Part shown: positions 55,636-62,666 of the stretch, one piece after another
Layout of the letters: each line of letters begins with the position of its first letter
Position numbering within the stretch: position 1 is the stretch's first letter
Origin: Verrucomicrobiia bacterium
GTDB taxonomy: Bacteria; Verrucomicrobiota; Verrucomicrobiia; Limisphaerales; UBA1100
Assembly: GCA_014239365.1 (NCBI GenBank)
Contig: JAAZZB010000059.1
Location: 62,001-126,000 of the forward strand
Length of the DNA: 64,000 nucleotides
Reading direction: 5' to 3'
Notes under the pieces: generated by a model
What the model was told of the DNA's origin: nothing
What the model saw: the letters and a program-made list of their open reading frames with translations, nothing else
The model's database searches: none
Position numbers and translations under genes: made by a program

Positions 55636-57494
55636 CGGTTGCCCGCAATGCGGTCGGGGTTGTCGCGCGCGATGAGCGCTTCGTAAATTTTCTTGGCGGC
55701 CGGTGCGCAGGTAAGGCCACCGGATGCACCGCGCTCCACCATCACCACCACGGCGTACTTTGGTTTTTCAAAGGGGCCGTATGAAGCGAACCACGTAATC
55801 TTGTGGCGACCTTCGCGATTGCGGACTTCGGCGGTGCCGGTTTTGCCGCACACGGCGAAGCCTTCGATGCGGGCGCGTTTGCCGGTGCCGTCATCATCCG
55901 CCACATCGGCGAGCATCGCGCGCTGCACGTGCGCGAGATTTTTGGGTTGCACGTTTAACGTGCCGCGCACGTTGGCGGGCGGAAATTGTTTGGCCTCGCG
56001 GGCGCGAGAGGGATCCACCGGCGTGATGCGATCCACCACGCGCGGCGAAAAAACTTTGCCGCCATTCGCCACGGCCGCAGTCATCACCGTCATTTGCAAC
56101 GGCGTCACCGCCACGGGGCCCTGACCGATTGAAAGGTTTGCGGTGTCGCCATCTTGCCAATGGCTTCGGTTTTGGACATCGGCCAAAGTTGGGAATTGCG
56201 GCTTGGCTTCCTGGCGCGTAAGGAGGTCGGTTTTTTCGCGCAGGAAAAATTGCTCGCCCATCGAGATGATTTTGTCCGCGCCGGTCTCGATGGCGCGTGT
56301 GATAAAGTAAGTATTGCTCGAATGCTTGAAGCCTTCGCGGAAATCGTAATGGCCCGGCGGTGCGGTGTCGTCAATCCGTCGTCGGCCCACTTTGGCGTAG
56401 CCGGGATTGTAAACAAAGTTGGTGGGATTGGAGCCGGCTTCTAATGCGGCGAGGCCGGAAATGATTTTAAAAATGGATCCCGGCGGATAGCGTTCCTGCG
56501 TGGCGCGAAAGAGCAGGGGGCTTGGGCGCGCTTCGCGGTATTCGTTCCAAAGCTCGCTGCGAATGCCGGGGATGAATGCGTTGGGATCGAAGACCGGCAG
56601 TGAAGCGAGCGCGATGATGTCGCCGGTTTGCACATTCATCACCACAGCCGCCGCGCCTTTGCGACCGGTTTCTTTGAGGGCTTGGTAAGCGGCATCCTGG
56701 ATTTCGAGATCCAACGTGAGAATCACATTATTGCCGGGCTCGGGGGGCACCACGATTTCTTCGCGCTGGCGGTAGCCAAGATTATTGACGAGCAAACTTT
56801 TGGTGCCCGCACTGCCGCGCAAGGTGTCGTTGAAAGTTTGCTCCAATCCCATCGCACCGGTGAAATCGGGGAGGCGATAATTGTAGGGGTGATCTTCATC
56901 GGGAATGGATTGTGGCCGTCGCAATCGGCCCACGAGATGCGCCACGGATTGGGAAGGGTAATGCCGGTGCGGCTGCGCCTCCACATCCATGCCGGGAACG
57001 CGCCACGCGTTTTCCATAAACCACGCCACGTTGGTTTGCGATAAATCGCGCATCACGGGAATGGGCAGGGCGAGTTGCTCGATGAAGTGTTTTTGTAATT
57101 GCGCCTTTGTGAGTGTGAACGGTTGGTCAAGCTCGAGCGTTGCAATGAAATGGCCCACCACTTGATGGCGCACGCCGGCCTCGGTGCGGGTATCGTGCGG
57201 GGCTTCGCGCCAGGCTTTTCGGAAGTGATGGCGCAGCTCTTCTAAATAAGCGTGGATGACATAAGAGGGTCGATCGTGCGCCAGCGGTCGGCCTTGGACA
57301 TCGAGAATGGCACCGCGCACGGCGGGCAGTCGGACGGTGCGGCGGGATTGATTTTTTTGCTCCGCCTCGTGTTCCAGCGCGGTGACCACTTGCACGTAGG
57401 CGAGCCCGCCGAGAAGCACAGCCATCCCCAACAGCAGTGCCGCGCCGGCGAGGTGCAGGCGCTGGTCGTCATTTGCTGGAACGGGACAGGGCAT
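55632..57494 (-). CDS. mrdA: Penicillin-binding protein 2 (elongasome transpeptidase)
   Basis: A 620-residue class B PBP. After a short N-terminal anchor (about 15-35) it has the pedestal region with R-G-A-I-L-D-V-Q-G-R-P-L-A, and the transpeptidase domain with the active site S340-I-F-K343 (PPGSIFKI), SSN and KTGTAE near the end. It crosslinks peptidoglycan for elongation. The ATG overlaps the mreD stop by one base and the stop overlaps the rodA start, so the operon is tightly coupled. Confidence 0.95.
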   Translation of the reverse strand: MPCPVPANDDQRLHLAGAALLLGMAVLLGGLAYVQVVTALEHEAEQKNQSRRTVRLPAVRGAILDVQGRPLAHDRPSYVIHAYLEELRHHFRKAWREAPHDTRTEAGVRHQVVGHFIATLELDQPFTLTKAQLQKHFIEQLALPIPVMRDLSQTNVAWFMENAWRVPGMDVEAQPHRHYPSQSVAHLVGRLRRPQSIPDEDHPYNYRLPDFTGAMGLEQTFNDTLRGSAGTKSLLVNNLGYRQREEIVVPPEPGNNVILTLDLEIQDAAYQALKETGRKGAAAVVMNVQTGDIIALASLPVFDPNAFIPGIRSELWNEYREARPSPLLFRATQERYPPGSIFKIISGLAALEAGSNPTNFVYNPGYAKVGRRRIDDTAPPGHYDFREGFKHSSNTYFITRAIETGADKIISMGEQFFLREKTDLLTRQEAKPQFPTLADVQNRSHWQDGDTANLSIGQGPVAVTPLQMTVMTAAVANGGKVFSPRVVDRITPVDPSRAREAKQFPPANVRGTLNVQPKNLAHVQRAMLADVADDDGTGKRARIEGFAVCGKTGTAEVRNREGRHKITWFASYGPFEKPKYAVVVMVERGASGGLTCAPAAKKIYEALIARDNPDRIAGNR

Positions 57495-58042
57495 TAGTGG
57501 GGGCTGCGGTTGATTTGGGTGGTGGTGTCGTAAGGCGCAGCGAGCGGTTGGTCTTCAACGGTTTTATCGAGCCATTGGAGCAGTGGGAAAAAAAGCAGGG
57601 CGAGCAGTCCGCTAACGAGACTCATCACGGCTAATTGCCAAAGTGAAAACCAGCCGAGCAAGGGCTCGCGCCCGAGCAGCATTAAAAGGCCTACGCTCAC
57701 GAGTGGGACAAATGCACCGGCCGCAGCGGCCACCGCGAAGCGCGCGCCCCAAAGGCGGGTGTGGATGGCGCGGCGGTTGAGCGATACGGCAACGCCCACG
57801 GCGAAGAGGGGAATCATGCTAATGCCGGGCGGATCAGCGGAGAGTGAAGTTTGCCAAAGTGAACCGAGCACGGCGAGCAAGGTGAGCGCCAGCACGGGTG
57901 CGCGTAGGGCGGCGCAAACCATCAAGGCGGGCAAGGGATCGATGCGGGTGCCGGTGATGCGTTGCGGCCATTCGAGGGTGTTGGCGAGGTAAAGCGTGAG
58001 GAGCGCGATCACCAACAGCCCGAGTGCGTAAAATGTTTTCAT
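57494..58042 (-). CDS. mreD: Rod shape-determining protein MreD
   Basis: A small 182-residue integral membrane protein with about five hydrophobic helices (MKTFYALGLLVIALLTLYL at the start, A-R-F-A-V-A-A-A-A-G-A-F-V-P-L-V in the middle). MreD sequences are poorly conserved, so the call rests on size, topology and its place between mreC and PBP2. It bridges the outside wall enzymes and MreB inside. Its start overlaps the mreC stop (ATGA). Confidence 0.85.
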   Translation of the reverse strand: MKTFYALGLLVIALLTLYLANTLEWPQRITGTRIDPLPALMVCAALRAPVLALTLLAVLGSLWQTSLSADPPGISMIPLFAVGVAVSLNRRAIHTRLWGARFAVAAAAGAFVPLVSVGLLMLLGREPLLGWFSLWQLAVMSLVSGLLALLFFPLLQWLDKTVEDQPLAAPYDTTTQINRSPH

Positions 58043-58845
58043 GGCAGGATGACCCAGACTTCGTTGAGGCGCGAGGAATCCACGGCAAGTTTTACGCGCG
58101 CGTTGGAGTTAAGCGCGCCGGGGGCAGGCGCGACGCTAAGGAGTTTGCCAACGGGAATGCCGCGCGGGAAAAGTCGGCCAAGCCCACTGGTGACCACGGG
58201 ATCGCCCGCGCGCGCGGCGGTGTGGGCGGGCAGGAATTGGAGGTTCACGATGGTGTGATCAAACACCGTGGCGCCGTCGGCGGTGAGGATGCCGTTTTCG
58301 CGCGAGGGTTGGACGTTGATGGAAAGGCGGCAGGCAGGGTCGCCAATGAGCGCCACCCGCGAACGGTTGGGATGCACTTCGTGGACGCGCCCCACGAGGC
58401 CATCGGGCGTGAGGACGGGCAAGCCTTCGCGCACGCCGTGGCGTGAGCCGAGGTTGATTTGCAGTGTGCGCCACCAATTGGCGGGGTCGCGCCCGATGAC
58501 TTGGCCGAGGCGGAGCTTCCATTGGTTTGTGGCGGCAAAGGCGACTTGAACGCGCAGTACTTTATTTTCCTCAGCGGTGGCGCGGAGTTGTTGGATTTGA
58601 ATGCGAAGGACTTCGTTGGTGAGAGCGAGTCGCCGATTTTGATCGAGCAACTCCTCGCGCGTGGCGGTTTTGCTGGCGGCAAAATTATGGGCGCGTTGGA
58701 GGCCGGTTTCTGCGGAAAACAGAGGGACGAAAAAGCTGCCGGAGGCAAGCTTCACTTGCCTTGCGGCTTGCGGCGACAGTGCGAGGAGCACTGCCGCGAG
58801 CCCCAGCACAAAGCCGGCGGCATAAACGTATGGCCTTAAATTCAT
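58039..58845 (-). CDS. mreC: Rod shape-determining protein MreC
   Basis: ATG 58845 gives MNLRPYVYAAGFVLGL at the N-terminus; an upstream GTG-type start at 58878 is not needed. The 268-residue protein has one transmembrane helix (about 8-25), a coiled coil with L-x-x-x-N-E-V-L-R-I-Q-I-Q-Q-L-R (about 70-105) and two beta domains with V-I-G-R-D-P-A-N-W-W-R, G-V-R-E-G-L-P-V-L and V-V-T-S-G-L-G-R-L-F-P-R-G-I-P-V-G. It links MreB to PBP2 in the periplasm. Confidence 0.93.
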   Translation of the reverse strand: MNLRPYVYAAGFVLGLAAVLLALSPQAARQVKLASGSFFVPLFSAETGLQRAHNFAASKTATREELLDQNRRLALTNEVLRIQIQQLRATAEENKVLRVQVAFAATNQWKLRLGQVIGRDPANWWRTLQINLGSRHGVREGLPVLTPDGLVGRVHEVHPNRSRVALIGDPACRLSINVQPSRENGILTADGATVFDHTIVNLQFLPAHTAARAGDPVVTSGLGRLFPRGIPVGKLLSVAPAPGALNSNARVKLAVDSSRLNEVWVILP

Positions 58846-58885
58846 TTGCCCGGGGGCATGTTGCCCGGGCGAACGCAACGGGAAA

Positions 58886-59902
58886 TCAGGCGGCGGCGCG
58901 TCTCCAAAAATCGATGTTTCTCAAAACCATTCCGGTGCCGTTGGCCACGGAAATGAGCGGCTCGTCTGCAATGGAGACGGGCAGTTGGGTTTCCTTGGCA
59001 ATGAGCCGGTCGATGCCGCGCAAGAGCGCGCCGCCGCCGGCCACCACAATGCCACGATCCACGAGATCGCTCGCCAGTTCGGGCGGGCATTGCTCAAGGA
59101 TTTGGCGGATGGACTCCAGGATGCTCGAAAGCGGATCCTTGAGTGCATCGCGGATTTCCTCGGAACGGATGGTTACCGTGCGGGGCAACCCGGAGCTGAT
59201 GGCGAGGCCTTTGACCTCCATTGTCATTTCCTCTTCCAAGGGGAAGGCGGACCCGATTTTTAGTTTGATTTCCTCGGCAGTGCGTTCGCCGATTTTCAGG
59301 TTGTGGGCATTTTTTAGGTGCCCGATAATTGAGTTGTCAAATTGGTCGCCACCGACGCGCAGGCTGGTGGCTTGCACAATGTTGGCGAGTGAAATCACAG
59401 CGATCTCCGCCGTGCCGCCGCCGATATCCACCACCATATTTCCGGCGGGATCGGCCACGGGCAAGCCCGCGCCAATGGCGGCAGCGAGCGGTTGCTTGAT
59501 GGGATAAAATTCACGGGCACCCGCGCGCGTCACCGAATCTTCCACCGCGCGGCGTTCCACTTCGGTGATGCCCGAGGGCACGGCCACGACGACGCGTGGT
59601 TCGACGAGCTTGCGGTGGTGCACCTTGGAAATGAAAGCGCGCAGCATTGCTTCGGTCACATCGAAATCCGCGATCACGCCGTCTTTCATCGGGCGGATGG
59701 CGACGATGTTTCCGGGGGTGCGGCCGAGCATTGCCTTGGCTTCGTTGCCCACGGCGAGCACGTTTTTGGTGCCGGCCTGGATGGCCACCACGGAAGGTTC
59801 GCGCAGCACAATGCCTTTATCCTTCAGAAAAACCAACGAATTGGCGGTCCCGAGATCGATGCCAATGTCATTGGAAAACAAACTTTTGATACCGTCAAAC
59901 AT
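58886..59902 (-). CDS. mreB: Rod shape-determining protein MreB
   Basis: ATG 59902 is chosen ([21 protein letters not shown]); an earlier frame from 59947 adds a non-family start. The 338-residue actin homolog has the phosphate-1 motif [10 protein letters not shown], a second phosphate site [12 protein letters not shown], and [13 protein letters not shown] near the end. It polymerises under the inner membrane and steers wall synthesis. First gene of the mreBCD-mrdA-rodA-rng run. A TTGACC (59955-59950) and TATCGT (59931-59926) spaced by 18 bases could be its promoter. Confidence 0.97.
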   Translation of the reverse strand: MFDGIKSLFSNDIGIDLGTANSLVFLKDKGIVLREPSVVAIQAGTKNVLAVGNEAKAMLGRTPGNIVAIRPMKDGVIADFDVTEAMLRAFISKVHHRKLVEPRVVVAVPSGITEVERRAVEDSVTRAGAREFYPIKQPLAAAIGAGLPVADPAGNMVVDIGGGTAEIAVISLANIVQATSLRVGGDQFDNSIIGHLKNAHNLKIGERTAEEIKLKIGSAFPLEEEMTMEVKGLAISSGLPRTVTIRSEEIRDALKDPLSSILESIRQILEQCPPELASDLVDRGIVVAGGGALLRGIDRLIAKETQLPVSIADEPLISVANGTGMVLRNIDFWRRAAA

Positions 59903-59925
59903 AGTGTGCGTCTTGCAGTTGGGGG

Positions 59926-59955
59926 ACGATAGAGATGCGGTTGGCAAGCGGTCAA
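59926..59955 (-). promoter_or_regulatory. Possible mreB operon promoter
   Basis: On the minus strand TTGACC at 59955-59950 (five of six) and TATCGT at 59931-59926 (four of six) are 18 bases apart, 24 bases before mreB. The spacing is good and the position is sensible, but the match is moderate. Confidence 0.4.
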
Positions 59956-59995
59956 GAGTGGGTTATTGAAGTTTTACCCAAAAAAACAGGGAAAA

Positions 59996-60072
59996 TGGTA
60001 GCAGAGGAGGGACTCGAACCCCCGACATGCGGATTATGATTCCGCCGCTCTAACCAACTGAGCTACTCTGCC
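59996..60072 (-). tRNA. tRNA-Met (anticodon CAT)
   Basis: A 77-base tRNA: acceptor GGCAGAG / CTCTGCT (G-U at 1-72), D-arm GCTC...GAGC, anticodon stem GCGGA/TCCGC with loop ATCATAA (anticodon CAT), T arm with TTCGAGT, discriminator A and encoded CCA. The body resembles elongator methionine tRNA; a lysidine-modified tRNA-Ile2 with the same anticodon cannot be fully excluded. Its 5' half is duplicated 2 kb away. Confidence 0.9.
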
Positions 60073-60114
60073 GACGGGCGGAGACTGCACATTTTGTGGA
60101 AGTTTTGTCAATCT
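60042..60114 (-). repeat. Left 73-bp direct repeat (within and upstream of tRNA-Met)
   Basis: Identical to 62061-62133. On the minus strand it holds the TTGACA hexamer, the spacer and the first 31 bases of the tRNA, stopping in the 5' strand of the anticodon stem. Confidence 0.9.
60106..60111 (-). promoter_or_regulatory. -35 element of tRNA-Met promoter
   Basis: A perfect TTGACA lies at 60111-60106 on the minus strand, 33 bases before the tRNA 5' end, a fitting distance for a -35 hexamer. The -10 region (around TGCAGT) is poor. The same hexamer is copied at 62130-62125 in the second repeat. Confidence 0.5.
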
Positions 60115-60204
60115 TGGATGGTTTAGGCTTTGAGGCGTGTTTCACAGGTGCGTCTTTCTGTGTATCATCTCGAAATGGCTTGCTGGATTGGGGTGAGGAT
60201 GAAT

Positions 60205-60555
60205 TTAGTGGGTTTCTGTTTTTAGGGCTTCTTGAGCTTTTTTTGCCTTTCTGAGTTCCTTCGTGTGATCGTCAATTATTTTCCATTTAGCAAACATGTA
60301 TCCGATTGCAATTGTAGAAAATCCAACGACGATTGTGAAGGCAGATGCTGCGTAATCGAGAAAAATCCGGGGCCATCCGTATTCGATTTGGCTGAGGATT
60401 TGCTGACGATCAACAACCTGCTGTGCGGCTTGAACGTCCTCATGAAAAAACTGTAGCAACACGCGGTGTGGCATCAGGGCATATACTCCAATTAAAATGA
60501 AGGGCAAGCTAATCAGCATAAATCCAATCACTTCGGTAAATTTTATTTTTGGCAT
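60205..60555 (-). CDS. Small two-helix membrane protein in the island
   Basis: A 116-residue protein with two hydrophobic helices (VIGFMLISLPFILIGVYAL near residues 9-27 and AASAFTIVVGFSTIAIGYMFA near 69-89), and a basic C-terminal helix KELRKAKKAQEAL. Unlike neighbours its DNA is rather AT rich, consistent with transfer. No family is recognised. Likely a real gene because of its clear topology. Confidence 0.55.
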   Translation of the reverse strand: MPKIKFTEVIGFMLISLPFILIGVYALMPHRVLLQFFHEDVQAAQQVVDRQQILSQIEYGWPRIFLDYAASAFTIVVGFSTIAIGYMFAKWKIIDDHTKELRKAKKAQEALKTETH

Positions 60556-60782
60556 AGTGTACAGTTGCGATTGATCACTCTACGGCGCACCGAGGGAGCC
60601 GGAAGTGGAAGATGGTGGCGCAGGGGTTAACCCCACAACCACCTACACAGACTCTGGTTCTGGTATCTCTCAAAGCCCGGAAGCTTCCGAGAAAGTGGAC
60701 CCCCAGTGTACTCGGCACTGGGTACCCGTAGTGGAGAATCATCCGAGCCAGTAACTCGCACCGCGACGAATCAAAGCACCCA

Positions 60783-60823
60783 GATTCCCAAGATGTCAAC
60801 CCCAAGAACGAAGATTCTGAGGG
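60783..60823 (+). repeat. Island repeat unit A (VNPKNE)
   Basis: Codes for PDSQDVNPKNEDSEGD in the +3 frame, followed by a stop. Related units are at 60955-60988, 61137-61177 and 61915-61955. The shared DNA core is GATTCCCAA-x-ATGTCAACC followed by CCAAGA. Confidence 0.75.
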
Positions 60824-60954
60824 TGATTGAGAAATCTTTTAAAAGAAACGAACCCAGACTGACAACTAGATCAGCCTGGGTTGTTGCCAAGACTGGCGTC
60901 AAGTCCAGTCCACCGCCGGTTTATACTCCAGATGGCACTGCTCAACCTACCCCC

Positions 60955-60988
60955 GATTCCCAAGATGTCAACCCCAAGAGTGAAGGCT
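60955..60988 (+). repeat. Island repeat unit B (VNPKSE)
   Basis: Codes PDSQDVNPKSEG inside the first mosaic frame; the similarity to the other units stops after CCAAGAGTGAAGG. Confidence 0.7.
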
Positions 60989-61043
60989 CGTTACGAATGA
61001 ATTCAGCAATTCTAAATACGGGAACGAGATTTATGAAGGTGAT

Positions 61044-61481
61044 GTGGGTATGACTCCCGCATTCCCGGAATTGGGAGTCAACGCAGAAGGTGGATCCGGT
61101 TCCAGTATTCCCTCTGCGCAAGAGCAACCTATCGCCGATCCTCAAAATGTCAACCCCAAGAACGAAGCTTCCGAGGGGGAAGTTTTGCCGAATATTGAGC
61201 AGCGGACTTTGCCTCGGAATATTGAGAGGGATACGGTGGGGCCGAATTTGGAGAGTGGGGAGCCGGTGAGCTTGGCGGATATTCGGAAGCTCCTGGGAAA
61301 GGCGCTGGATATTCCTTTTCGCTGGGGTGTGGGGCGGCAACGGGCGTTGGGGTTCTTCCGGCCCAAGGAGGAGGTGATCCGGATGAAGGCGATGAATGAT
61401 GTGCCGACGATTGCCCACGAGGTGGGGCCTCGGCTCGGGCAGTCTCAAAATGTGAATTACACCCTGATAAAACGAGGTTAA
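61044..61481 (+). pseudogene. Fragment of a phage-type polyvalent protein (zincin-like)
   Basis: A 145-codon frame. It holds ADPQNVNPKNEASEG, then GEVLPNIEQ, a helix with L-A-D-I-R-K-L-L and a segment GRQRALGFFRPKEEVIRM-K followed by N-D-V-P-T-I-A-H-E-V-G. The latter looks like the start of a metallopeptidase-type domain (HE-x-G-H) found in large polyvalent proteins of phages and conjugative elements, but the sequence changes right after HEVG, so the domain is cut off. Confidence 0.45.
61137..61177 (+). repeat. Island repeat unit C (VNPKNE)
   Basis: Codes ADPQNVNPKNEASEG and is followed by GEVLPN; the same GEVLPN stretch recurs at the end of the last frame. Confidence 0.7.
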
Positions 61482-61509
61482 AAGGAGTGTTCAGGACTCT
61501 GAAGGGTAA

Positions 61510-62052
61510 GTGCTTTCTGGGCTGGGGTATATGGTGAACCACCACTTTAGACATCACCCAAATACTGAGGTGAAGCATTACCGGAAAATTCCCGAAATAT
61601 TGGCTGAGCCTGACGAGGTGCGAATGGAGGAAGGGAAAGGGAGTCGGGAGAGCTATACGTTTGTTAAGAAATATGACAATCACTATCACGCGGTGGTTGT
61701 GAATGTGGAAGCGAAAACAGGGCGATTCGTCCTCTATAAGACTTTTTTCACCCAACGAAAGCGGCCATACAAAAATCAAAGACTGTTGAAACCGGCCGCT
61801 GGGGTGGACGACGTTACCACCATCAGGTCAACTGACTTCGAGAAGTCAGCCCCGGCAGGAGTCGCGGCCGAAGCCATTTCTGCTCTTCCAGAGGCCGAGG
61901 AAAACATTGCGCCAGATTCCCAAAATGTCAACCCCAAGAATGAAGATTCTGAGGGGGATGGGCCAGCGGGCGGGGTGCCGGCTGTTGGGCCGAAGGGGCC
62001 GAAAGCGCCTGATTCGGGCAGCACGGGTGAAGTTTTGCCGAATATGGGGTGA
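61510..62052 (+). pseudogene. Fragment with Barnase/EndoU/RelE-like nuclease domain
   Basis: A 180-codon frame. Residues about 20-95 (KHYRKIPEILAEPDEV, YTFVKKYDNHYHAVVVNVE, FVLYKTFFTQRKRPY) resemble the phage PBECR-type nuclease domain that ends large polyvalent proteins. The frame then has PDSQNVNPKNEDSEG and ends with GEVLPNMG, a segment shared with the previous fragment. It probably came from the 3' end of such a gene, but the start is missing. Confidence 0.45.
61915..61955 (+). repeat. Island repeat unit D (VNPKNE)
   Basis: Codes PDSQNVNPKNEDSEG and is nearly identical to unit A over 41 bases. Confidence 0.75.
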
Positions 62053-62060
62053 TTAGAGAA

Positions 62061-62133
62061 CCGCCGCTCTAACCAACTGAGCTACTCTGCCGACGGGCGG
62101 AGACTGCACATTTTGTGGAAGTTTTGTCAATCT
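62061..62133 (-). repeat. Right 73-bp direct repeat (truncated tRNA copy)
   Basis: Exact copy of the left repeat. The promoter hexamer and 5' half of the tRNA are kept, but the 3' half is missing; the sequence past 62061 is unrelated island DNA. Transcription from it would run into the island. Confidence 0.9.
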
Positions 62134-62192
62134 CACAGGTAAAACTACTAGAAACCCCTTGTTACTCGGCTAAAAAAATGTCACTTTCTCTC

Positions 62193-62221
62193 TTTACAAG
62201 TACGGGCGGGCAACCTAATTT
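62193..62221 (+). promoter_or_regulatory. Candidate promoter of rpsO
   Basis: TTTACA (62193-62198), a 17-base spacer and TAATTT (62216-62221), 20 bases before the rpsO ATG. Both hexamers match five and four of six consensus bases. It would give a very short leader. Confidence 0.45.
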
Positions 62222-62241
62222 CCCCGCCGCATATTAAATAG

Positions 62242-62505
62242 ATGGACCCGAAAGTCAAACAAGAGGCAATTCAGGAATTTCGCATTAACGAGTCGGACAC
62301 CGGCTCGGCGGACGTTCAAGTGGCGGTGCTTAGTCGCCGCATCAAACATCTGGAGCGACACCTCGTCCAGAACAAGAAAGACCACCACTCCCGCCGCGGG
62401 CTGCTCAATATGGTGAGCCGACGCAAACGGTTGTTGCGGTATCTTGGAAACAAACACGACACGAATCATGTGGTCGACTTGAAAAAGCGGCTGAGCATTC
62501 GTTAG
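62242..62505 (+). CDS. rpsO: 30S ribosomal protein S15
   Basis: The 87-residue protein has the S15 pattern: K[28 protein letters not shown], L[18 protein letters not shown], and R-R-K-R-L-L-R-Y-L. It binds 16S rRNA in the platform of the small subunit. The gene order rpsO-pnp is widely conserved and is kept here, with the pnp start 161 bases downstream. Confidence 0.98.
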   Translation: MDPKVKQEAIQEFRINESDTGSADVQVAVLSRRIKHLERHLVQNKKDHHSRRGLLNMVSRRKRLLRYLGNKHDTNHVVDLKKRLSIR

Positions 62506-62666
62506 TTCGTTGGCTTCTCTTGCCGGCGGGAATTCATCCGCCGCGCCAGTTCAAATCCATCAAAAAACACGTGCCATTGGCGGAGTGATTTCATTCAGCG
62601 TCCTCGCGGGGATTTTGACTGAAGTTTCTCTTGGCCAACGGCCAAACATAAACGCAAAGAAAGAAA

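Larger units (their letters stand above)
60706..61053 (+). pseudogene. Mosaic fragment with a VNPK repeat
   Basis: A 115-codon frame with mixed composition. Its middle holds PDSQDVNPKSEG, one of four copies of the island repeat. The upstream copy (60783-60823) is in a different frame and ends with a stop. A hairpin at 60851-60882 (AACCCAG with CTGGGTT, plus CTGA with TCAG) lies inside the frame. These facts suggest shuffled pieces, not a working gene. Confidence 0.35.
60042..62133. mobile_element. 2-kb insert bounded by direct repeats of the tRNA-Met 5' half
   Basis: Two exact 73-base direct repeats flank about 1.95 kb. The left repeat includes the first 31 bases of tRNA-Met plus 42 bases of its upstream region; the right one is a truncated copy. 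Between them are low-confidence reading frames, including fragments of phage-type polyvalent proteins and repeated VNPKNE segments. No integrase, transposase or other mobility gene is visible, so this is a decayed or satellite insertion at a tRNA. The repeats end inside the anticodon stem, a usual crossover site for tyrosine integrases. Confidence 0.7.
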
